IMG/VR virus record: IMGVR_UViG_3300014166_000003 | Span: 1-62,340 of that record | Length of the DNA: 62,340 bases | Strand: one strand, 5' to 3' | DNA from: a virus | Part shown: piece by piece, positions 57,462-62,340 of the stretch | Layout: each line of letters starts with the position of its first letter | Numbering within the stretch: the first letter of the stretch is position 1 | Translations under genes and position numbers: made by a program | Notes under the pieces: model-generated | What the model saw: only the letters and a program-made list of their open reading frames with translations | Database searches by the model: none | What the model was told of the DNA's origin: nothing

Positions 57462-57739
57462 GCGAGAACAAACGCCATATTCCTAACACGCTGCGTCCTG
57501 ATATTTCGGAAACCAAACCTATCAAATATCGCGTATGGGTTGCGATTCCTATCGAGGTAGAAGAGTACGACGATATCCAGGCTGAGCAAGCAGCGATAAA
57601 GATTGCAAATATTGTGCTTCCTTTCGCAAAGCGAAAAGGCATCGTACATCCGATCATCAAGGCTGAGCGTGAGCAGCCGAAGATCATTTATCCTGTCGAA
57701 ATGTGGGATACGGACAACAAGAAATGGGGCGAGGTATGA
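57458..57739 (+). CDS. Hypothetical protein
   Basis: 93 aa, ATGA overlap on both sides. YRVWVAIPIEVEEYDDIQAEQAAIKIANIVLPFAKR is a small alpha/beta unit like ferredoxin-type regulatory domains. No known family. Confidence 0.5.
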   Translation: MSENKRHIPNTLRPDISETKPIKYRVWVAIPIEVEEYDDIQAEQAAIKIANIVLPFAKRKGIVHPIIKAEREQPKIIYPVEMWDTDNKKWGEV

Positions 57740-58053
57740 GCGGACACTTTGTAATCATCAAAGCATCGGGTGAAGTCGAGATCAAACCACGTGAAACAAG
57801 GCCGACGCTCGAAGAAGTACAGAAAGCTGTCGACGGCTACGTTCAGCTAATGCCACTAAAACAATTCGGCGGACGATTTAAATGGCACGGGGAACTTGCG
57901 CAGATGCTTGTCAACGAGGATGGACGTTCCAAGAATCTGCCACCGAACAAAGTCGCGACGCAACTGCTCAGAGACTTTAGCGAGCTATGGGGCAAAGACG
58001 TGCTGCTGGGTGACGTCGTGCTGCTCACGGGCACTTGCAGGTGGGGGAACTAG
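57736..58053 (+). CDS. DUF3846-like protein
   Basis: 105 aa from the ATG at 57736 (ATGA overlap). QKAVDGYVQLMP, LVNEDGRSKNLPPNKVATQLL and VLLGDVVLLTG follow the DUF3846 pattern, a small family of phage and plasmid proteins without known function. Confidence 0.65.
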   Translation: MSGHFVIIKASGEVEIKPRETRPTLEEVQKAVDGYVQLMPLKQFGGRFKWHGELAQMLVNEDGRSKNLPPNKVATQLLRDFSELWGKDVLLGDVVLLTGTCRWGN

Positions 58054-58077
58054 TCGATGAGGCATAAAGGAGATAAC

Positions 58078-58251
58078 GTGACAAATGAAAATGGCTACGT
58101 GATCTACCCCGACAGCATTGGCATCATGGATTTGGATGCTGCGAAAGCGAAAGCTGCTGAACTATCCGCCGATTCTGACGAGGAATACCGCATTGAGGAT
58201 TGCGGCACCGAGAAGGTTATCGCCCGGTTTTCACACGGCAAAGAGGTTTAG
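58078..58251 (+). CDS. Hypothetical small protein
   Basis: 57 aa. AAAGGAGATAAC directly before the GTG at 58078 decides the start over an ATG at 58057 that lacks a site. YVIYPDSIGIMDLDAAKAKAAEL and EYRIEDCGTEKVIARF look like a small alpha/beta fold. Confidence 0.55.
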   Translation: MTNENGYVIYPDSIGIMDLDAAKAKAAELSADSDEEYRIEDCGTEKVIARFSHGKEV

Positions 58252-58269
58252 GAGATACTAAAGGAACAG

Positions 58270-58704
58270 ATGATTACTAAGTTCATCGAAGCGTGCGACG
58301 GAACAAACTTCAATTGGGGCAAGTTCATGGTCGCACGCTTCACAAACGAAGAGTTATCACGGCCGATACATGAACCTGTAGCACGGGCAATGCACGAGGC
58401 TGCAAAACGTCAGTATGGTCCATCACTGCTGAACACGATCGGATGGAATGCGCACTGCGTGCTTGTCTTCGATCTGCAGACGTGCGAGGGAGCGTCCTTT
58501 CGTCCAGGCGGATCAGCGCGAGCAGACCTGCAGAAGCATCAAGTATGGGTGTGTCCGATGTTCGAACCATTCTTGGAGTGGTTGTACAAACAGGATTTGA
58601 CGGACCTGGAAAAGCTGCCCGACTTTATCAACCTGGGTAACGTGCCCACGGCAATGTATGGGCATCGACGTCCAGGACCACACAGCAAGGATTCAAACGA
58701 ATGA
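58270..58704 (+). CDS. Hypothetical protein
   Basis: 144 aa with AAAGGAACAG before the ATG. NWGKFMVARFTNEELSRPI, then GWNAHCVLVFDLQTCEGASFRPGG and HQVWVCPMFEPFLEWLYKQ form a globular domain conserved in appearance but unknown to me. Confidence 0.55.
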   Translation: MITKFIEACDGTNFNWGKFMVARFTNEELSRPIHEPVARAMHEAAKRQYGPSLLNTIGWNAHCVLVFDLQTCEGASFRPGGSARADLQKHQVWVCPMFEPFLEWLYKQDLTDLEKLPDFINLGNVPTAMYGHRRPGPHSKDSNE

Positions 58705-58955
58705 GCATCAAGCGTCCAGCTTTCATGGCAAAAGGCGAATATGCCGATGCCTACTGGTACGGAGTGGAATACATTCTGCTAGGACGTGCCTGCTCAATCA
58801 TCAACGATCTGCGAGCAGGCTTCGACGTGATTGAACGAATTCTGCCTGACGAAGAACAAATGGGCTACGATACGTTGTTCTTCATACGCCTGCATCTGGC
58901 GAACGAACGTCGGCTGCTCATGCAGCATTGGGACGGAAAGGGAAGGAAGATATGA
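58701..58955 (+). CDS. Hypothetical protein
   Basis: 84 aa, ATGA overlaps. AYWYGVEYILLGRACSIINDLRAG and helical C-terminus. No family recognised. Confidence 0.5.
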   Translation: MSIKRPAFMAKGEYADAYWYGVEYILLGRACSIINDLRAGFDVIERILPDEEQMGYDTLFFIRLHLANERRLLMQHWDGKGRKI

Positions 58956-59422
58956 GCAGCCGACGTAAGAAGAAGCAGCAGCAGCGACCATCAATGGAAG
59001 AATTCATCGATCAGGTCACAGACGAAATACAGGAGACTGTCGACTGGCGCAGCGAAACAGGCAACCTGATTTGTGATTTCTGCTCACAGCCGAATCCGGC
59101 ATGGGTTGCGATCTGCGCACCGTATGATATCGACGTGCTTGGCACGCCACATCAAAGCGAGCCGGATATGGGCATCTGTGACGGCTGCAAGCAGCTTATC
59201 GAGACGAGCAACAAGAAAGGACTGCTCGACAGAGCGGTGTCGGCACAGAGTGCTCATTTCGACATATTCCTACGGAATGACGTCCTGACTCGACACGTAA
59301 TGACGAAGTTCCTGACGGATTTTCAAAATCGTTTTTGGGAAAGTTACATGGGTGAGATAATCCCGCAGACAGCCGACACGAAAGAGCAGGCGCGACAACG
59401 TCACCGGATGCACCGGGGCTGA
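58952..59422 (+). CDS. Zinc-binding hypothetical protein
   Basis: 156 aa from the ATG at 58952 (GGGAAGGAAGAT upstream, ATGA overlap). NLICDFCSQPNPAWVAICAPYDI and GICDGCKQLIE form a zinc site of a pattern often seen in actinophages and other phages. Basic N-terminus (SRRKKKQQQRP). Function unknown. Confidence 0.6.
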   Translation: MSSRRKKKQQQRPSMEEFIDQVTDEIQETVDWRSETGNLICDFCSQPNPAWVAICAPYDIDVLGTPHQSEPDMGICDGCKQLIETSNKKGLLDRAVSAQSAHFDIFLRNDVLTRHVMTKFLTDFQNRFWESYMGEIIPQTADTKEQARQRHRMHRG

Positions 59423-59431
59423 CGCACGCCA

Positions 59432-59461
59432 TATTACTAGGACAGTGTGTCCTGATTTTTC
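59432..59461 (+). terminator. Intrinsic terminator, element E3
   Basis: AGGACA-GTG-TGTCCT followed by GATTTTT lies ten bases after the stop at 59422. It closes the transcript that begins in the 50-kb region. Relatives are E1 and E2. Confidence 0.7.
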
Positions 59462-59599
59462 GATTTGGCCGAGAATGCCGGAATAGGAATTAAAAAGGAT
59501 CGGTGCGTCTCCCGATGGCGGATTGTCGCGTTAGCGAATCCGTTTGATGCACCTTGAAGCAGGCACGTTGATACGAGCATGGACGCTGCCGGACTGAAA

Positions 59600-59627
59600 A
59601 GTTTGGCAGCAAAAGTGTAAGAGTCAA
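59600..59627 (+). promoter_or_regulatory. Sigma54-like promoter, copy D
   Basis: AGTTTGG-N9-TGTAAGAGTCAA (TGGCAG-N5-GTGTA), downstream of a terminator and 60 bases before the next start. This arrangement is strong support for promoter function. Nothing else is seen in 59462-59599. Confidence 0.5.
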
Positions 59628-59686
59628 TGTGCCTGCATTTGTTTTTGGGGACTTGTGCGGAGCACAACACACGGGAGATTGCCAAG

Positions 59687-60097
59687 ATGGCACGAAGAAA
59701 ACAGAAAGATAGGACCTATTTCCGCATACGTACGTTCCTCAATGCGGACCGCGCAATGCCGGGGATCTTACTCGCCAAAGTTACGCAGACCGAATACATA
59801 TCAGACCACGAAGGGCCGAGCTGCTTCACCGATACGGACATGACGATCGGCGATTGCGGTCGACAGATCAGCCTGGGCTTTGATGTTGACACCGAGCAGG
59901 AATATCGACGGGCGGTGCAGAAAATCAATCGGCTGGCGAAAGCGGTCGAAGGTATGCGCCAAGCACTCTTTGATGCGCACGAGCGCGTTCTCGAACTCAG
60001 AAAAGAGCAGAAGATCCGGCAGAAGAAACAGCAGAAAAGGAAGAAACAGGAAAAAAGGGAGAAAGAAGATCAGCCACGTCCGGAGAGCGGAGAATGA
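59687..60097 (+). CDS. Hypothetical protein with Lys-rich coiled-coil tail
   Basis: 136 aa from the ATG at 59687 behind ACGGGAGATTGCCAAG. N-terminal globular part (TYFRIRTFLNADRAMPGILLAK) and a long helix ending in a Lys/Gln/Glu run. Unknown family; the tail could bind nucleic acid. Confidence 0.5.
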   Translation: MARRKQKDRTYFRIRTFLNADRAMPGILLAKVTQTEYISDHEGPSCFTDTDMTIGDCGRQISLGFDVDTEQEYRRAVQKINRLAKAVEGMRQALFDAHERVLELRKEQKIRQKKQQKRKKQEKREKEDQPRPESGE

Positions 60098-60642
60098 GCC
60101 TTGTTGTGGTCACAAAGAGTGGTGCAGTCTGCAAAGGTTTCATGCGCCTGCCTGCAGACGATGGTCTCTACGAAGAGGGATTTTCGAACATCCAATCACG
60201 GGATCATTTTCTTGCTCGCGGCAAGAACACGATCAGAACACGAGAGAAGGTCGAAAAGCTGATCTATTTGCAAACCTACCACGCCGATCATCACGCGTAC
60301 CTGTTCGCAGGCAAAGATGCGAAGACGCTGCTGCACGTGCATTACAACGAGGGATGGATCATCGATGTGGTGAAGATCGGCAATGCGGATATCGTGCGTG
60401 AACGATTTGATCGGACGCAGGACTACAAAAAGCAGGATGACGTGTTTCGGGCAATGGTCTGGAAAGCGATGTTTCTCGCGAACATGGAACATGACGGGTG
60501 GTCGTTTCTGCAGCCTGCTCGCTTGCTAAGGGACGTCGTGCGGAATGGTGAGGCGCTGTGGCATTCAACATTCGTCAGCGTGGCTGCAGCGGAGCGCGAG
60601 AGTGATGCGGAGTCGGCCGAAAGTTTGGAACCCAACCTGTAA
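60094..60642 (+). CDS. Hypothetical protein
   Basis: 182 aa, ATGA overlap. VEKLIYLQTYHADHHAYLFAGKDAKTLLHVHYNEGWIIDVV and a helical C-terminal half. No family identified. Promoter copy B lies over its last codons. Confidence 0.5.
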   Translation: MSLVVVTKSGAVCKGFMRLPADDGLYEEGFSNIQSRDHFLARGKNTIRTREKVEKLIYLQTYHADHHAYLFAGKDAKTLLHVHYNEGWIIDVVKIGNADIVRERFDRTQDYKKQDDVFRAMVWKAMFLANMEHDGWSFLQPARLLRDVVRNGEALWHSTFVSVAAAERESDAESAESLEPNL

Positions 60643-60650
60643 TACTCAAG
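60622..60650 (+). promoter_or_regulatory. Sigma54-like promoter, copy B
   Basis: AGTTTGG-N9-TGTAATACTCAAG, with the last 16 bases (TGTAATACTCAAGCAT including the next three) identical to copy A. A small hairpin TGGGCG/CGCCCA (60657-60662 with 60666-60671) lies in the leader. It precedes the terminal block with the kinase-like and helicase genes. Confidence 0.5.
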
Positions 60651-60731
60651 CATGCCTGGGCGATTCGCCCAACAAACATCACACAGAAGAAAGACGTCGG
60701 CCATGACGGTCGATCAAAGGATTTCAAAGGA

Positions 60732-61127
60732 ATGAAGACGCCAAGAGTGTCGATACAAAAGCAACCGCTGATCGAAAAGCTGCCCAAGTGGGCACAGGAT
60801 CACATCCAGCAATTGACGAACGCAGTCGACTCGCTGAATGGCTACTTGCAGCAGGTGAGCACATACAAAGTGAACGGTCTGCCTGGGATCAAGTTCCACC
60901 TGGAACACGATGGACCCTGGTATACGGTGCCTTCAAATTGTATATGCATCTTTCTACCGAACGGAACACAAGTGCAGTTGAGAATCGATCATGACGTTGT
61001 CAACGGGCACCACATCTACGTGATGGCAGATCGTGGCGTGAGGGTGCAGGGCAGCTCGCATAACACGCTCGCGCTGATTCCAGAAGAGGGACCAATGAGC
61101 CGCGCACGAGTGGAGGAACAGTCGTGA
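60732..61127 (+). CDS. Hypothetical protein
   Basis: 131 aa, with AAAGGA (60725-60730) immediately before the ATG. An N-terminal helix (LPKWAQDHIQQLTNAVDSLNGYL) and a beta-rich C-terminal domain (IKFHLEHDGPWYTVPSNCICIFLP). A family of phage proteins has this form but its function is unknown. Confidence 0.55.
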   Translation: MKTPRVSIQKQPLIEKLPKWAQDHIQQLTNAVDSLNGYLQQVSTYKVNGLPGIKFHLEHDGPWYTVPSNCICIFLPNGTQVQLRIDHDVVNGHHIYVMADRGVRVQGSSHNTLALIPEEGPMSRARVEEQS

Positions 61128-61360
61128 AAGATTTCATCTTGTTCTTCCTCGTGCAGGCGGTCAGCTACAGCATTCTGACTGTCAACTTTCGCGCTGTTGC
61201 TGCCGGTCATTTATCCGTGACACTCGTCACCGATGCACTAAATGCAACGCTCAGCTTTTTCGTGATAAGGCGCATCGCAAAGAGCGACGACTCTATCGTC
61301 GGCTGGCTAGGTTATTTGTTCGGTTCATTGGTCGGCACGACCATCGGGATGCTCGTATGA
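61124..61360 (+). CDS. Small membrane protein
   Basis: 78 aa, GTG start overlapping the previous stop (GTGA). Three hydrophobic stretches (ILFFLVQAVSYSILTVNF, LNATLSFFVI, IVGWLGYLFGSLVGTTIGML). Resembles small phage integral membrane proteins; function unknown. Confidence 0.55.
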   Translation: MKDFILFFLVQAVSYSILTVNFRAVAAGHLSVTLVTDALNATLSFFVIRRIAKSDDSIVGWLGYLFGSLVGTTIGMLV

Positions 61361-61926
61361 GCAGCGAACAACGAAAAACGCTCGTCGTGAATCTTTATGG
61401 CGGACCTGGAACAGGCAAGTCAACCACGGCAGCAGGTGCGTTCAGTCTGCTCAAGCGGCAAGGTGTGTCGGTCGAGCTGGTAACGGAATATGCAAAGGAT
61501 CTCGTTTGGGAAGGCTCGTTAGAGCTGCTTAATTCGAACCAGATTCATGTCTTCGCTGAACAGCATCGGCGCATGGTCCGGCTGCAGGGCAAGGTCGATG
61601 TGATCATCACGGACAGTCCGCTACTGCTGACACTCTTCTACGGCCGCACGAATGTGTCGGAATTGTTCAAGCAAGTTGTCGAGCAGGAAAATGATCGGTT
61701 CTGGAATCGAGATATCTTCCTTCGAAGGCGCAAACCATATCAGCAAGCAGGGCGCACACAGACCGAAGACGAAGCACGCTTGATTGACGACTGGCTATAT
61801 CAAATGCTGATTCGACGTGGACCGTACTACACATTTGATGCTGACGATGACGCAGCACAGTGTGTTGCAAAGGTCGTGAACCTCTGTCTCTCGCTACCGA
61901 TAGAACAGCAACAAATAACCGGCTGA
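61357..61926 (+). CDS. P-loop ATPase, nucleoside kinase-like (AAA_28-like)
   Basis: 189 aa, ATGA overlap. VVNLYGGPGTGKSTTAAGAFSLLK is a Walker A motif; VELVTEYAKDLVWEG, DVIITDSPLLL and a lid-like RRRKPYQQAGRTQTEDE follow. The whole resembles NadR-type ribosylnicotinamide kinases and related phage AAA proteins. It may phosphorylate a nucleoside-like substrate. Next to a helicase gene. Confidence 0.7.
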   Translation: MSSEQRKTLVVNLYGGPGTGKSTTAAGAFSLLKRQGVSVELVTEYAKDLVWEGSLELLNSNQIHVFAEQHRRMVRLQGKVDVIITDSPLLLTLFYGRTNVSELFKQVVEQENDRFWNRDIFLRRRKPYQQAGRTQTEDEARLIDDWLYQMLIRRGPYYTFDADDDAAQCVAKVVNLCLSLPIEQQQITG

Positions 61927-61957
61927 GCCGGTACACAACAATCCAAGGAAGGAACAT

Positions 61958-62340
61958 ATGCCATATTTTGAATTTTTGACCGGGCAAGCCGGTACAGGGA
62001 AGACATACCAGATCAAGAAGAGAATAGAAGACGATCCGGAATACGCACTGCTCTGCGCAACGACCGGTGTGGCTGCAACGAACCTGGACACCGTCACATT
62101 GAACAGCACAATCGGCTACTATGATACAGACAGTCTGCGCGAAGCCAAGCTCAACGGTAGACTGTTCGGTCGGCTGCGGAACATTGCAATGGGTGAGAAT
62201 CGAGTGCGCAATATCGTGATCGACGAAGTCTCGATGATGGACGGTGAGCAACTCGACATTTTCCACGACGCGCTGATTGACTTAGAGCAGCGGATCAGCG
62301 GTGTAAGCCTGGGCATGATCTTGACTGGCGACTTTGCACA
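61958..62340 (+). CDS. SF1 helicase, RecD/Dda-like, N-terminal part
   Basis: 127 codons visible, the rest beyond the window. AAGGAAGGAACAT precedes the ATG. Walker A is LTGQAGTGKT, followed by LCATTGVAATNLDTVTLNSTIGY (motif Ia region) and Walker B VIDEVSMMDGEQ, then MILTGDFAQ at the edge. This is the pattern of Dda/RecD2-type 5'-3' helicases acting in phage replication and recombination. Confidence 0.8.
   Translation, partial: MPYFEFLTGQAGTGKTYQIKKRIEDDPEYALLCATTGVAATNLDTVTLNSTIGYYDTDSLREAKLNGRLFGRLRNIAMGENRVRNIVIDEVSMMDGEQLDIFHDALIDLEQRISGVSLGMILTGDFA

Noticed and set aside
56777-57649. 290-codon minus-strand frame
   Set aside because: It runs across three well-supported coupled plus-strand genes with leader and ATGA overlaps.
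60657-60671. TGGGCG/CGCCCA hairpin as a terminator
   Set aside because: It lies just downstream of promoter copy B, lacks a T run and precedes the genes it would have to stop; more likely a leader structure.

Overview
The window looks like most of the genome of a tailed double-stranded DNA phage (Caudoviricetes) with siphovirus-type morphology. It encodes terminase, portal, protease, capsid, a tail tube, G/GT tail chaperones and a tape measure, and no sheath. Genes run off both ends, so the window is cut from a longer or circularly permuted molecule. I see no integrase, excisionase or CI-type repressor, so a lytic lifestyle is more likely, but a small part of the genome is missing. The host is probably Gram-negative with an exosortase system, because the phage carries a protein with a PEP-CTERM sorting signal; this is inference.

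Layout: (1) 1-8.2 kb, plus strand: replication. A Sak4-like ATPase (cut), a DUF669 ssDNA-binding protein, small genes, a UDG-like/family A DNA polymerase fusion and a DUF3987-type primase/helicase ATPase, closed by a strong bidirectional hairpin. (2) 37.1 down to 8.2 kb, minus strand: the late module. Terminase small subunit, a lytic transglycosylase, terminase large subunit, portal, XkdF-like protease, scaffold, decoration and major capsid proteins, three exported proteins (two of them beta-structured or beta-helical), connectors, tail tube, tail chaperones with a programmed -1 frameshift, tape measure, distal tail, a 1690-aa tail tip, fibres and a 3TM holin. Two genes interrupt this block on the opposite strand with their own promoters: an Imm-type superinfection immunity protein and the PEP-CTERM protein. 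(3) 37.2-49.2 kb, plus strand: class II ribonucleotide reductase, MazG and about 25 small zinc-ribbon or membrane proteins in ATGA-coupled strings, with structured-RNA candidates. (4) 49.2-50.5 kb: a non-coding, dyad- and iteron-rich region, the best replication-origin candidate. (5) 50.5-62.3 kb, plus strand: DUF932, a divergent sliding-clamp-like protein and many orphans. Seven starts here share one leader (ACATCGGGAGATCA), and coding and non-coding DNA share short repeated words. The block ends with a P-loop kinase-like protein and an SF1 helicase (cut).

How the parts may work together: the polymerase, ssDNA-binding protein, ATPase, clamp-like protein, helicase, ribonucleotide reductase and MazG form a largely self-supplied replication set. 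Four sigma54-like (-24/-12) sequences precede plus-strand blocks. Late minus-strand starts carry a recurrent GGTCNAANTA box instead of a clear Shine-Dalgarno sequence. The holin start codon sits in a 10-bp hairpin, which suggests control of lysis timing. The exported proteins, the PEP-CTERM protein and Imm together suggest that the phage remodels or closes the surface of the infected cell.
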